Below, one piece after another: positions 48,848-57,693 of a DNA stretch of 64,000 nt. Numbering within the stretch: the stretch's first letter is position 1; each line of letters opens with the position of its first letter. The position numbers and the translations under genes are program-made. This DNA comes from Alphaproteobacteria bacterium (GTDB lineage: Bacteria; Pseudomonadota; Alphaproteobacteria; Ferrovibrionales; Ferrovibrionaceae), in contig JAFKFH010000018.1 of assembly GCA_017307375.1 (NCBI GenBank), forward strand, positions 62,001 to 126,000. The letters run 5' to 3'. A model generated the notes under the pieces. It searched no databases. It had not been told where the DNA came from and was given only the letters and a program-made list of their open reading frames with translations.

Positions 48848-50251
48848 CTATTGCGGCAGGATCTTGCCGGGGTTCATCAGGTTGGCGGGATCGAGGGCCT
48901 GCTTGATCGCCCGCATCACCGCAACGGCCTCGCCATGCTCGGCGATCAGGAACTTCGACTTGCCCAGGCCGATCCCGTGCTCGCCGGTGCAGGTTCCGTC
49001 CATCGCCAGCGCCCGCATCACCAGCCGGTCGTTGAGCCGCTCGGCCTCGGCCAGTTCGCGCGGGTCGTTCGGATCGATGATGAAGGTCAGGTGGAAATTG
49101 CCGTCGCCGACATGACCGACCAGCGGCGCGATCACGAAGCTGTCGGCAATGTCCTTCTTGGTTTCCATGATGCATTCGGCCAGACGGGAGATCGGCACGC
49201 AGACGTCGGTCGCCCACATCCGCGAGCCCGCGCGCAGGGCGCTGTTGGCATAGGCCGCATCGTGGCGGGCCTGCCATAGCCGCGTCCGCTCCTCGGGCTT
49301 CGTCGTCCAGCTGAAGCCCTGGCCGCCATTGTCGCTGGCGATCGCCTGAACGATCTCGGCCTGTTCCTTGACCCCGGCATTGGTGCCGTGAAATTCCAGG
49401 AACAAGGTGTTGCGCACCGGCAGGTCGAGCTTGGAATAGCGGTTGATCGCATCGATCTGGACGTCGTCGAGCAGTTCGATCCGTGCCACGGGAATCCCCG
49501 ACTGGATCGTCTGGATGACGGTGTCGACGGCTCCTTCCAGTGTCGCGAAGCCGCAGACCGCCGAGGACATCGCCTCGGGGATGCCATAGAGGCGCAGGGT
49601 GATCTCGGTGATGATGCCGAGCGTGCCTTCCGACCCGACGAAGATGCGGGTCAGATCGTAGCCGGCAGCCGACTTGCGCGCCCGCCGGGCGGTGCGGATG
49701 ACCCGGCCGTCGGCCATCACCACGGTCACCGACAGCACGTTTTCGCGCATCGTGCCGTAACGGACCGCATTGGTGCCGGAGGCCCGCGTCGCGGTCATGC
49801 CGCCGATCGAGGCATTGGCACCCGGATCGATCGGAAAGAACAGGCCGGTATCGCGGATATGTTCGTTCAATTGCTTGCGGGTGACACCAGGTTCGACCAC
49901 CACGTCGAGATCCTCGACGTTCACCTTCAGCACCCGGTTCATCCGCGTCGTGTCGATGCAGATGCCGCCGGCGACGGCCGTGACATGGCCTTCGAGCGAG
50001 GTGCCGGTGCCGAACGGGATGATCGGCACGCCGTGGCGGGCGCAGATCTTGACCGCGGCCACGATCTGTTCGGTCGAGGTCGCGAACAGCACGCCATCCG
50101 GCGCCATCGGCTCGTGCCAGCTCTCATCCTTGCCGTGATGGTCGCGCACCGCCCGGGCGGTCGAGAAATCATCGCCGGCGAGCGACCTCAGTTCGGCCAC
50201 GCAGGCTTCGACGGCGGCGGTTTCGGGGCGGGCGACGGCTGCGGTGGCCAT
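48848..50251 (-). CDS. FAD-linked D-lactate/glycolate dehydrogenase (GlcD/DLD type)
   Basis: 467 residues. The FAD-binding PCMH domain (about 50-235) has IIPFGTGTSLEGH and DPGANASIGGM; the C-terminal oxidase domain (about 235-465) has the metal-site motifs GHVGDGNFH and GEHGIGLGK. This size and motif set suit D-lactate dehydrogenase (cytochrome) or GlcD. No glcE or glcF gene follows, which makes single-subunit D-lactate or related hydroxyacid oxidation more likely. Electrons would enter the respiratory chain. Confidence 0.88.
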   Translation of the reverse strand: MATAAVARPETAAVEACVAELRSLAGDDFSTARAVRDHHGKDESWHEPMAPDGVLFATSTEQIVAAVKICARHGVPIIPFGTGTSLEGHVTAVAGGICIDTTRMNRVLKVNVEDLDVVVEPGVTRKQLNEHIRDTGLFFPIDPGANASIGGMTATRASGTNAVRYGTMRENVLSVTVVMADGRVIRTARRARKSAAGYDLTRIFVGSEGTLGIITEITLRLYGIPEAMSSAVCGFATLEGAVDTVIQTIQSGIPVARIELLDDVQIDAINRYSKLDLPVRNTLFLEFHGTNAGVKEQAEIVQAIASDNGGQGFSWTTKPEERTRLWQARHDAAYANSALRAGSRMWATDVCVPISRLAECIMETKKDIADSFVIAPLVGHVGDGNFHLTFIIDPNDPRELAEAERLNDRLVMRALAMDGTCTGEHGIGLGKSKFLIAEHGEAVAVMRAIKQALDPANLMNPGKILPQ

Positions 50252-50361
50252 TGGCGGCGTTCCTTGCGCAGGTAATCCGGAAGACCAAAGACCCTACATC
50301 ACCGGCAGCGCCAGCGCCAACGCCGCTTGGAGAAGCCCGCCGCAGCCACTAGATTTGAGGG

Positions 50362-50868
50362 ATGACGCGCATTTTCCCACTTGCCGCCCTGCTCATCCTT
50401 TTGACGCAGCCCGCCTGGGCCGCCTGCACCGAGATCGCGGCGCCCAAGGTCGACTGGGGCGACTGCACCTTCGATCGGACGACCCTGACCGGCGTCGACC
50501 TCACCGGGGCCAGCCTGCGCAACACCAGCTTCAACTCGGCCAACCTGCGCGGCGCGACGCTCAGCGGCGTCGACGCCAGGCGGGCCAAGTTCGTCGCCAC
50601 CGACCTGGGGCAGGCACGGCTGGATCGCGCCCGGCTCAACGAAGCCGACTTCACCCGCGCCGACCTGACCGAGACGCGCTTCGCCGAGGCCGATCTGCGC
50701 CGCGCCCGCTTCTACGGCGCCAGCCTGAAAGGGGCCAATTTCGCCGGGGCACGCCTCGACGGTGCCGATTTCTACGGCGCCGACCTCTCCGGCGCGATCT
50801 GGACCGATGGCCGGCTGGTCTGCGCCGAAGGGTCGGTCGGCCAGTGCCACCGCCCACCGGGATCCTGA
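50362..50868 (+). CDS. Secreted pentapeptide-repeat protein
   Basis: 168 residues with a signal peptide (1-20, ending AWAAC). Residues about 35-150 carry some twenty A(D/N)LXX repeats, which fold as a right-handed square beta helix. Unlike the cytoplasmic, DNA-mimicking kind, this one is exported, and its mature end carries two cysteines that could form a disulfide. Function unknown. The second pentapeptide protein, at 53.6 kb, is unrelated in layout. Confidence 0.85.
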   Translation: MTRIFPLAALLILLTQPAWAACTEIAAPKVDWGDCTFDRTTLTGVDLTGASLRNTSFNSANLRGATLSGVDARRAKFVATDLGQARLDRARLNEADFTRADLTETRFAEADLRRARFYGASLKGANFAGARLDGADFYGADLSGAIWTDGRLVCAEGSVGQCHRPPGS

Positions 50869-50984
50869 CCTTCCGGCTCCCGGCGGGGCCGAACAGTGGC
50901 GCATGGACGTTTGCCGCGTGTCACGGTATCAGCATTGCAACCAGCGCCGACGACTCGGCCTCCGAACAACGGCACAAGATACCG

Positions 50985-51494
50985 ATGGCTGACCTGAAAT
51001 CATCGCCCAACCCGCTGTTCCTGCGCGAGGAGGAATTGCGCCAGGGCATCGAGTTGCTGTTCTACGCCTATCGCGACTTCACCGCCGACCCCGACGCCAT
51101 CCTCGAACGCTACGGTTTCGGACGCGCCCACCACCGGGTCCTGCATTTCGTCGGCCGCAACCCCGGCATCACCATCGCCCAGCTTCTGGCGATCCTGCGC
51201 ATCACCAAGCAGAGCCTGTCGCGTGTCCTGGGCGTGCTGCTGGAGGACGGCTACGTCGAACAGCGCCAGGGCCTGCGCGATCGCCGCCAGCGCCAGCTGT
51301 TCCTGACCGAGAAGGGCCAGGCGCTGGAGGAGGAACTGCGCCAGGTCCAGCAGGCCCGGGTCGCCCGCGCCTACCGCGAGGCCGGGGCCGAGGCGGTCGC
51401 AGGCTATCGCCAGGTGCTGGCCGGACTGATCGACGAGGAGGATCGCGAGCGGATCCTCAAGACCATCCTGCGCGACGGGAGCAGCCGGCGATGA
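50985..51494 (+). CDS. MarR family transcriptional regulator
   Basis: 169 residues with a winged helix-turn-helix (about 55-110, ITIAQLLAILRITKQSLSRVLG and the wing RQGLRDRRQRQL). It begins an operon: its stop overlaps the ATG of the response regulator by four bases (ATGA). A MarR protein fixed to an OmpR-type regulator and kinase is a recurrent alphaproteobacterial arrangement. The signal is not known. Confidence 0.9.
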   Translation: MADLKSSPNPLFLREEELRQGIELLFYAYRDFTADPDAILERYGFGRAHHRVLHFVGRNPGITIAQLLAILRITKQSLSRVLGVLLEDGYVEQRQGLRDRRQRQLFLTEKGQALEEELRQVQQARVARAYREAGAEAVAGYRQVLAGLIDEEDRERILKTILRDGSSRR

Positions 51495-52177
51495 GCGTCA
51501 GCGACGGCGAAGCCCACCTGCTGGTCGTCGACGACGACGAACGCCTCGGCCAGTTGCTCAAGCGCTATCTCGGCGACAACGGCTTTCGCGTCACCGTGGC
51601 CGGCGACGCGGCGGCGGCGCGCGGCCAGCTCGCCGCCTTCCACTTCGACCTGCTGATCGTCGACGTGATGATGCCCGGCGAAACCGGGCTGAGCCTCGTT
51701 GCCGACCTGCGCCGCACCAGCCGCGTGCCGGTCCTGATGCTGACGGCGATGGGCGAACCGTCGGACCGTATCGCCGGGCTCGAGGCCGGGGCCGACGACT
51801 ACCTCGCCAAGCCGTTCGAACCCCGGGAACTGCTGCTGCGCATCGGCGCCGTGCTGCGCCGCGCCCACGCGGTGCCGACCGAGGCGCGCAGCCTGCGTTT
51901 CGGGCCCTTCGAATTCGATCCCAAACGCGGCGAGCTGACGCGGGACGGCCAGCCGGTCGCGCTGACCTCGGGCGAAGCGATGCTGCTGCGCCTGTTCGCG
52001 GCCAATCCCGGGGCGACGATCAGCCGTGCCGACCTGGCCCAGAAGACCGGCGGCGGCGAAGGCCGCGCCATCGACGTGCAGATCACCCGCCTGCGCCGCA
52101 AGATCGAGGACGAACCCAAGAACCCCCGCTACCTGCAGACGGTGTGGGGCGAGGGTTATGTCCTCTGGGCCGACTAG
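51491..52177 (+). CDS. OmpR-type response regulator
   Basis: 228 residues. The receiver domain has acidic DDD at 14-16, the phospho-acceptor Asp58 in IVDVMMPG and Lys107 in LAKPFEP, so it should accept phosphate. The winged-helix effector domain (about 130-226) ends in VWGEGYVLW. It lies between the MarR gene and a kinase gene that lacks its own histidine, so the phosphate may come from another kinase or from a small donor. Confidence 0.93.
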   Translation: MSVSDGEAHLLVVDDDERLGQLLKRYLGDNGFRVTVAGDAAAARGQLAAFHFDLLIVDVMMPGETGLSLVADLRRTSRVPVLMLTAMGEPSDRIAGLEAGADDYLAKPFEPRELLLRIGAVLRRAHAVPTEARSLRFGPFEFDPKRGELTRDGQPVALTSGEAMLLRLFAANPGATISRADLAQKTGGGEGRAIDVQITRLRRKIEDEPKNPRYLQTVWGEGYVLWAD

Positions 52178-52191
52178 CGGGCGCGCAGGCC

Positions 52192-53493
52192 ATGGGCAAG
52201 GTCAAGCGCGGCCTGCCCCGCACGCTGTTCGGCCGGGCGCTGCTGATGCTGACGGTGCCGCTGGTGGTGGTGCAACTGGTCACCAGCTTCATGTTCTACG
52301 ACCGCCACTGGCAGACGATCTCGCGCCGTCTGGCGCTGGGGCTGGGCGGCGAGATCGCGGTGCTGATCGAGGCGCGCGAGCGCCTGCCGCGCGAGGACCA
52401 GCGGTTGATCGCCCACCAGCTGCGCACGCAACTAGAAGTCGAGACCAGCTTCGATCCCGGCGCACGGCTGGCCGACAGCGGCTCGGCCCTTCTGCCCTAT
52501 CGCTCGGTGATCGAGCGGGCGCTGGCCGAACGTATCCTGATGCCGTTCGTACTGGACGAGACCAGCGACGGTTTCATCGCCATCCATGTCCAGCTGCCCG
52601 ATGGCGTGCTGACCGCGGTCACCACCGACAAACGCGTCTTCTCGACTACCACCTGGCTGTTCACCGCCTGGACCATCGGGCTGAGCCTGATTCTGCTCGG
52701 CATCGCGATGTTGTTCCTGCGCAACCTGGTCCGCCCGATCACCCGGCTGGCCACCGCGGCCCAGGCGTTCGGCAAGGGCCAGGGCATCGGCGATTACCGG
52801 CCGTCCGGGGCGGCCGAGATCCGCCAGGCCGGCACGGCCTTCCTGGCCATGCGCCAGCGTATCGAGCGCCAGATCACCCAGCGCAACGCGCTGCTGGCCG
52901 GCGTTTCGGCCGATCTGCGGGCACCGCTCGCCCGCATGGCCGGCACGCTCGACGCCCTGGCGCCGGTCGCCGAGGTGGCCGAGTTGCAGCGCGACGTCGC
53001 CGAGATGACGCGGATGATCGACGGTTATCTCGCCTTCATCCAGGGTGGCGCAGGCGAGCCGCCGGCGCCGGTACGCCTCGATCTGCTGTTTGCCGAGCTG
53101 GCTGCCGATGCGCGCCGCCAGGGCCGCCAGATCATGACCGAGGTGCCGGCCGGCCTGGCCCTGACCGCACGGCCCCAGGCCCTGAAACGGTGCCTGGCCA
53201 ATCTCGTCGACAACGGCCTGCGCTATGGCCGCAACGTGACCCTCACCGGCTGGGCGCAGGACGGCGGCGTCAAGATCGCCGTCGACGACGACGGCCCGGG
53301 CATCCCACCCGAACGGCGGGAAGACGTATTCCGGCCGTTCGTGCGCCTCGACCCGTCGCGCAACCAGGCAACCGGCGGCATCGGGCTGGGCCTGACGATC
53401 GCGCGCGACGTGGCGCGCAGCCATGGTGGCGACCTGACGCTCGGCCGGGCACCTGCGGGTGGTCTGCGCGCCCTGGTCTACCTGCCCGCGTAA
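52192..53493 (+). CDS. EnvZ-like sensor kinase lacking the phospho-acceptor His
   Basis: 433 residues. Two membrane helices (about 12-32 and 160-182) enclose a periplasmic sensor; HAMP and dimerisation regions follow. The ATP-binding domain is intact (LANLVDNGLRYG, DDDGPGIPP, GGIGLGLTIARDVARSHGG). However the H-box, normally GVSHDLRTPL, reads GVSADLRAPL, with Ala240 in place of the histidine (codon GCC, 52909-52911). The protein therefore cannot autophosphorylate there. It may act as a phosphatase, an ATP-driven sensor or with a partner kinase. ATG 52192 follows the regulator gene by 14 bases. Confidence 0.9.
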   Translation: MGKVKRGLPRTLFGRALLMLTVPLVVVQLVTSFMFYDRHWQTISRRLALGLGGEIAVLIEARERLPREDQRLIAHQLRTQLEVETSFDPGARLADSGSALLPYRSVIERALAERILMPFVLDETSDGFIAIHVQLPDGVLTAVTTDKRVFSTTTWLFTAWTIGLSLILLGIAMLFLRNLVRPITRLATAAQAFGKGQGIGDYRPSGAAEIRQAGTAFLAMRQRIERQITQRNALLAGVSADLRAPLARMAGTLDALAPVAEVAELQRDVAEMTRMIDGYLAFIQGGAGEPPAPVRLDLLFAELAADARRQGRQIMTEVPAGLALTARPQALKRCLANLVDNGLRYGRNVTLTGWAQDGGVKIAVDDDGPGIPPERREDVFRPFVRLDPSRNQATGGIGLGLTIARDVARSHGGDLTLGRAPAGGLRALVYLPA

Positions 53494-53595
53494 CTGGACA
53501 ATTGCCCACGAGATGGTCGTTGCATTTCAACGGCCAAGCGCCAATATCTTTAAGTACAATTTAATGGGTCGCGCCGTTGCGGGCGGACAGGAACG

Positions 53596-54963
53596 ATGAA
53601 CCAGATGGCGGCACCCCAGGACGGCGGCATTGCGCTCACGCGCATTGACCAGACTCGCCTGAACGACATGCTTTACGCCCATCAGCTCTATGTCGCCAAG
53701 AAGCAGGGTGGCAAGCGTGCGATGCTGTCGTTCCATGACCTGTCCGGCCTCGATTTCAGCGATCGCGACCTCAGCCAGGCGGACTTCTCCTCCTCGCGCC
53801 TGTCCGGCGCCAACCTGTCGAATGCCAGCTGCCAGGGGGCGAGCTTTCTGGGCGCGGACCTGACGCTGGCCGACCTGACCGGCGCGGACCTGACGCGCGC
53901 GGACCTGCGCGGCGCCTGCCTGCACGGCGCCACCCTCGACGCCGCCAATTTCACCGAGGCCGATTTCCGCGAGGCAAGCCTCGCCCGCTATGGCAACGAC
54001 GCCGCCAAGCGCCTGACCTTCGAAAAGGTCACGACCGACCTGAGCCAGCTGTCGGCGCGGGGCGCCAACCTGTCGGGCGCCCGTCTCGCCAACATGGCCG
54101 TGATCGATTCCGACCTGTCCGACGCGATCCTCAGCCACGCCGATCTGCGCCGCACCGACCTGCGCAATTCCGATCTCAGCCGCGCGCGCCTCGATTCGGC
54201 CGATCTGTCCGGTGCCAACTGCCAGGGCACGCGCATGGTCGAGGCGTCGCTGATCGACGCCAAGCTGACCGGCACGCGCTTCCGCGGCGCCGATCTCACC
54301 GGGGCCAAGGTCGATCCGGCCGCCGCCGAGCGGGCCGATATCAAGAGTGCCCTGGGCCGCGCCGAGGAGCAGGAGCGCGAACAGGAACTGGCCGAGACGC
54401 TGGCCCGCCACGATGTCTGGGTCCAGTCCGGCAGCCGCGACGGCGCCCGGGCCGACCTGCGCCGCATCGATCTTTCCGGCCATGCGCTGCGCGGCGCCAA
54501 TCTCGCCGCCGCGCTGATGCAGGATTGCCAGTTGCGCGGCGCCGATCTCAGCCGCGGGATCCTGGCCATGGCCGACCTGACCGCCGGCGACCTGGCCGGC
54601 GCCAATCTCGCCAATGCCGACCTGCGGGGCATTACGCTGGTCGGCGCCCAGTTGGCCGATGCCAACCTGTCGGGCGCCGATCTCAGCCCGGTGCAGAACA
54701 TCGGCGGCCGGGGACAGAGCATCGCGTCCAACCTCGACCGCGCCGACCTGACCGGCGCGCGGCTGCGCGGCACCGTGCTGCGCGGGGTCAAGCTGGTCGG
54801 TGCGAAGCTGACCAATGCCGACCTGCGCGATGCCGACCTTACCGGCGCCAACCTCTCCGAAGCCGACCTCACCGGCGCCCGCCTCGACGGGGCCCGCCTC
54901 GAGGAAGCGCTGCTGCGCACCGCGACCGGCCTGCCCGACGCGATCCGGGCCCAGGTCATATAG
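53596..54963 (+). CDS. Long cytoplasmic pentapeptide-repeat protein with two repeat blocks
   Basis: 455 residues. Two blocks of A(D/N)LXX repeats (about 48-238 and 284-440) form two beta-helix rods. They are joined by a charged helical linker (about 243-275, SALGRAEEQEREQELAETLA). The N-terminal 45 residues are not repeats. No signal peptide, unlike the protein at 50.4 kb. Long pentapeptide proteins can mimic DNA and protect gyrase, but most have no known role. It follows the kinase gene by 102 bases with an AT-rich promoter-like gap. Confidence 0.88.
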   Translation: MNQMAAPQDGGIALTRIDQTRLNDMLYAHQLYVAKKQGGKRAMLSFHDLSGLDFSDRDLSQADFSSSRLSGANLSNASCQGASFLGADLTLADLTGADLTRADLRGACLHGATLDAANFTEADFREASLARYGNDAAKRLTFEKVTTDLSQLSARGANLSGARLANMAVIDSDLSDAILSHADLRRTDLRNSDLSRARLDSADLSGANCQGTRMVEASLIDAKLTGTRFRGADLTGAKVDPAAAERADIKSALGRAEEQEREQELAETLARHDVWVQSGSRDGARADLRRIDLSGHALRGANLAAALMQDCQLRGADLSRGILAMADLTAGDLAGANLANADLRGITLVGAQLADANLSGADLSPVQNIGGRGQSIASNLDRADLTGARLRGTVLRGVKLVGAKLTNADLRDADLTGANLSEADLTGARLDGARLEEALLRTATGLPDAIRAQVI

Positions 54964-54976
54964 GATAATTTTCCAG

Positions 54977-55771
54977 CTACCAGCCAGCGGGCCTGGCCCG
55001 GCGGTCGAGGAAGCGGCCCACCCCGGCGGCAATCTCCGGCGTAGTGGCCAGCGCCTCGAACTGACCGGCCTCGATCGCCAGCCCCTCGCCGATCGCGACA
55101 TTCAGCCCGCGGGTCACCGCGGCCAGCGCGGCGGCTACCGGACGCGCGCCCTTGGCAATGATGCGCCGGGCCAGGGCGCGGGCTTCGTCGAGCAGCCGGC
55201 CATGCGGCACCACGTCGTTGATCAGCCCGATGTCGCGCGCCGCGGCGGCCGAAATCGAATCGCCGGTCAGGATCATCGCCAGGGCCCGCTTGCGGCCGAT
55301 CAGCCGGGGCAGACGCTGCGATCCGCCGAATGGCGGGGGAAAGCCCAGATCGATCTCGGGCTTGGCAAAGCGGGCCCGGTCGGAGGCGATGGCGAGGCTG
55401 GCGGCCTCGACCACCTCGCACCCGCCGCCATAGGCGAGACCGTTCACCGCGGCGATCACCGGCTTCGGATAGGCCTCGATCCGCGCCGTGAAGCGCTGGC
55501 CGCGCTGGACGAAATCGCGCATCACGGTGGCGATGCCCTGGTCGAGGCTGCGGGCAAGCCCGTGGATGTCGGCCCCGGCGCTGAAGGCATGGTCGCCCTG
55601 CCCGGTCAGGATGACCGCGCCGATCGCGGGATCGACGACGATCTCGTCGAAGGCCGCCATCAGCCGGTCGATGACCTCATGGTCCAGCGCGTTCAGCCGT
55701 GCCGGGCGGTTGATGCTGAGAAGCGCGATGCCGTCTTCGTCGGTGCGCAACAGGACAGGATCTTCGTTCAT
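54977..55771 (-). CDS. Enoyl-CoA hydratase/isomerase family protein
   Basis: 264 residues of the crotonase fold. The oxyanion segment SAGADIHG and the two catalytic glutamates (GGGCE and KPEIDLG) are present, so a hydratase activity is plausible. It acts on acyl-CoA in beta-oxidation or a related pathway. The ribosome-binding site GGAG is inside an 11-base hairpin just before ATG 55771. It may be co-transcribed with the LysR gene upstream on the same strand. Confidence 0.9.
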   Translation of the reverse strand: MNEDPVLLRTDEDGIALLSINRPARLNALDHEVIDRLMAAFDEIVVDPAIGAVILTGQGDHAFSAGADIHGLARSLDQGIATVMRDFVQRGQRFTARIEAYPKPVIAAVNGLAYGGGCEVVEAASLAIASDRARFAKPEIDLGFPPPFGGSQRLPRLIGRKRALAMILTGDSISAAAARDIGLINDVVPHGRLLDEARALARRIIAKGARPVAAALAAVTRGLNVAIGEGLAIEAGQFEALATTPEIAAGVGRFLDRRARPAGW

Positions 55772-55774
55772 CGG

Positions 55775-55802
55775 ATCGCTCCGTCGTTGGTGACGGAGCG
55801 AT
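55775..55802 (-). promoter_or_regulatory. Hairpin covering the ribosome-binding site of the hydratase gene
   Basis: ATCGCTCCGTC pairs perfectly with GACGGAGCGAT (55775-55785 and 55792-55802) around a six-base loop. On the minus strand its 3' arm contains GGAG, the Shine-Dalgarno sequence, seven bases from the start codon. Folding would hide that site. It can equally serve as the terminator of the LysR gene upstream. Confidence 0.6.
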
Positions 55803-55833
55803 GATTCCGCCCGCCGCCCGCGGCGGCAAACGA

Positions 55834-56715
55834 CTAACCCTGCGGGGCGGGTGAAGCCCGCTCAACCTCGGCCTTCAGCCAGCGGGCGAAAGCGGCGACC
55901 TCCGGGCGGTCGCCGGCCGACGGGCCGGTGATCAGCCAGTGGCTGGTACCCGCCGCCACCGTGGGGCCGGCGGCCACCAAGCGGCCGGCAGCCAGGTCGC
56001 CATCGATCAGGGGCCGGCGGCCGATGGCGAAGCCCAGGCCGGCCGCAGCCGCGTCGATCGCCATGTGGATGGTATCGAAGGTGATGCCCGGCCGGCCGGC
56101 AGGCAGGGCAAGACCGGCAGCTTCGGCCCAGACCTCCCAGTCCTCGGTTACCGAGGCGACGTGCAGCAATGTCCATTGGCCGGAATCGGTGCCGGCCAGG
56201 GCCGGCGCGCAGACCGGCAGCAGCGTTTCGTCGAACAGCTTGACCGAGTCGAGCCCCGGCCAGGGGCCGCGGGCGACGCGGACGGCAAGGTCGACATCGT
56301 CGACCGGAAAACCGACCTGCCGGTGCGCGGTATCGAGGGTCAGGGCGATGTCGGGACGCAACCGGCGGAAGTCGTGAAGCCGCGGCAGCAGGAAGCGCGC
56401 GGCGAAGGTCGGTGCCAGGCTGACCGAGACCTGGCGCAGCCGTTGCGGTCCGGGCAGGCGCCGGGTGCCCACGGCGATCATCGCCAGCGCCTCGGATACG
56501 AAGGCCAGATAGTCGCGGCCGGCGGCGTTCAGCACTACGCCATTGGCGCGGCGGTCGAACAGGTCGGCACCCAGCCAGCGTTCGAGGGCCACCACGCCGT
56601 GGCTGACCGCCGACGGGGTCAGGCCCAGTTCCTCGGCCGCGGCCTTGAAGCTGCCCAGCCGGCCGGCCGCCTCGAACAGGCGCAGCGCCGGCAGGGGCGG
56701 CAGGCGCAGGGCCAC
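55834..56715 (-). CDS. LysR family transcriptional regulator (GcvA-like)
   Basis: 293 residues from GTG 56715. The opening LPPLPALRLFEAAGRLGSFKAAAEELGLTPSAVSH, seen as LPALRLFEAAGRLGSF and ELGLTPSAVSH, is that of the GcvA group, which controls glycine cleavage, beta-lactamase and other genes. The effector-binding domain follows. No divergent target is present; the enoyl-CoA hydratase gene downstream on the same strand is the closest candidate. Confidence 0.87.
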   Translation of the reverse strand: MALRLPPLPALRLFEAAGRLGSFKAAAEELGLTPSAVSHGVVALERWLGADLFDRRANGVVLNAAGRDYLAFVSEALAMIAVGTRRLPGPQRLRQVSVSLAPTFAARFLLPRLHDFRRLRPDIALTLDTAHRQVGFPVDDVDLAVRVARGPWPGLDSVKLFDETLLPVCAPALAGTDSGQWTLLHVASVTEDWEVWAEAAGLALPAGRPGITFDTIHMAIDAAAAGLGFAIGRRPLIDGDLAAGRLVAAGPTVAAGTSHWLITGPSAGDRPEVAAFARWLKAEVERASPAPQG

Positions 56716-56725
56716 GGGCGTCGGC

Positions 56726-57085
56726 TCAGAACAGGCGGCCGCCGTCCGGCACGGCCTGGGACGGGCCGATCAGCACCACGCCGCCATCCGCATCGGGAAA
56801 GCCGAGCGTCAGCACTTCCGACATGAACTTGCCGATCTGGCGCGGTGGAAAATTGACGACCGCGGCGACCTGGCGGCCGATCAGCGTCTCGGGCGTATAG
56901 TGGGTGGTGATCTGGGCCGACGAACGGCGGGTACCGATCTCGGCCCCGAAGTCGATGGTCAACTTGTAGGCCGGCTTGCGCGCCTCGGGGAAGGCGTCGA
57001 CGGCGACGATGGTGCCTACGCGGATGTCGACCTTCAGGAAATCGTCGAAAGTGATCTGTGCCGGCCGGCCGATGTCTGCGCCCAT
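56726..57085 (-). CDS. csaA: tRNA-binding/export chaperone CsaA
   Basis: 119 residues forming one OB-fold tRNA-binding domain. It has [23 protein letters not shown], seen in parts as [16 protein letters not shown], and the closing [11 protein letters not shown], characteristic of CsaA. CsaA is a dimer with tRNA-binding and chaperone-like, export-related activity. ATG 57085 follows GGGGAAGCAGGAC; a terminator of the phasin gene lies immediately upstream, so csaA must have another promoter or live on read-through. Confidence 0.9.
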   Translation of the reverse strand: MGADIGRPAQITFDDFLKVDIRVGTIVAVDAFPEARKPAYKLTIDFGAEIGTRRSSAQITTHYTPETLIGRQVAAVVNFPPRQIGKFMSEVLTLGFPDADGGVVLIGPSQAVPDGGRLF

Positions 57086-57097
57086 GTCCTGCTTCCC

Positions 57098-57136
57098 CAA
57101 AAAGAACCGGGGCGGGACCTTATGGGTCCCGCCCCG
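57098..57136 (-). terminator. Rho-independent terminator of the phasin gene
   Basis: Perfect 12-base arms (57125-57136 and 57108-57119) with a five-base loop, followed on the minus strand by TTCTTTTT. It is the only clear intrinsic terminator with a T-run in the window. It lies between the phasin stop (57164) and the csaA start (57085). Confidence 0.82.
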
Positions 57137-57163
57137 CGGAAGCAAGCCTATGCGCCGAAACGC

Positions 57164-57622
57164 TTACTTCTTGGTGACCTTGGCCGCGCTCTGCTTGACC
57201 TCGTCCATCAGCTCGACGGCGCGCTTGTTGAACAGCTCGAGTACCTCGGCCTGGGCCTTCTGGGTGATCTCGCCCAGTTCCTTGACGTTGGCGACCGCCT
57301 TCTCGAACGCCGCCTTGGCATATTCGGCCTGCTTGGCCGCCGAAGCCTCGGCGCCGCCGGCGGTGAAGACGTCCTTGTAGGTCGACTGGAATTCCTCGAT
57401 CGCTTCGCGGAAGATCTCGGCCTGGCGCTTGGCCACGGTCTGGAAGCTCTCGGCGGTCAGGCGGTTGGCCTGGGTCAGCACCTCGAAGTTGCGCTTCTGC
57501 ACGGCCATGATGCCGTCGGCGTCGAACGTCGGCAGCTTGTCGAAGGTCGGCAGCTTGAAGTCGGCAAACATCTTGGTGAATTCGTTGGTGAAATTGGCGA
57601 ACGGCATGTCGGTCTTGGCCAT
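57164..57622 (-). CDS. phaP: Phasin family protein
   Basis: 152 residues, almost all helical and rich in Ala, Lys and Glu, with the phasin_2 pattern (FTNEFTKMFADFKLP, AVQKRNFEVLTQANRLTAESFQ). Phasins coat polyhydroxyalkanoate granules. ATG 57622 was chosen because GAGGGGAG precedes it. A clear sigma-70 promoter, TGC-rich repeats of the PhaR-operator kind and a strong terminator mark it as a highly expressed single-gene unit. It suggests that the cell stores polyhydroxybutyrate. Confidence 0.9.
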   Translation of the reverse strand: MAKTDMPFANFTNEFTKMFADFKLPTFDKLPTFDADGIMAVQKRNFEVLTQANRLTAESFQTVAKRQAEIFREAIEEFQSTYKDVFTAGGAEASAAKQAEYAKAAFEKAVANVKELGEITQKAQAEVLELFNKRAVELMDEVKQSAAKVTKK

Positions 57623-57693
57623 CGGGCGCTCCCCTCGGTTCGATCGGGTGGACGCAACGCGTGATGTTGCGTTGCAGCATCGCATTTGACGCT

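Noticed and set aside
52026-53564. Second plus-strand frame through the kinase gene
   Set aside because: The kinase frame has full ATP-binding motifs; the second frame is Arg/Pro-rich and has none.
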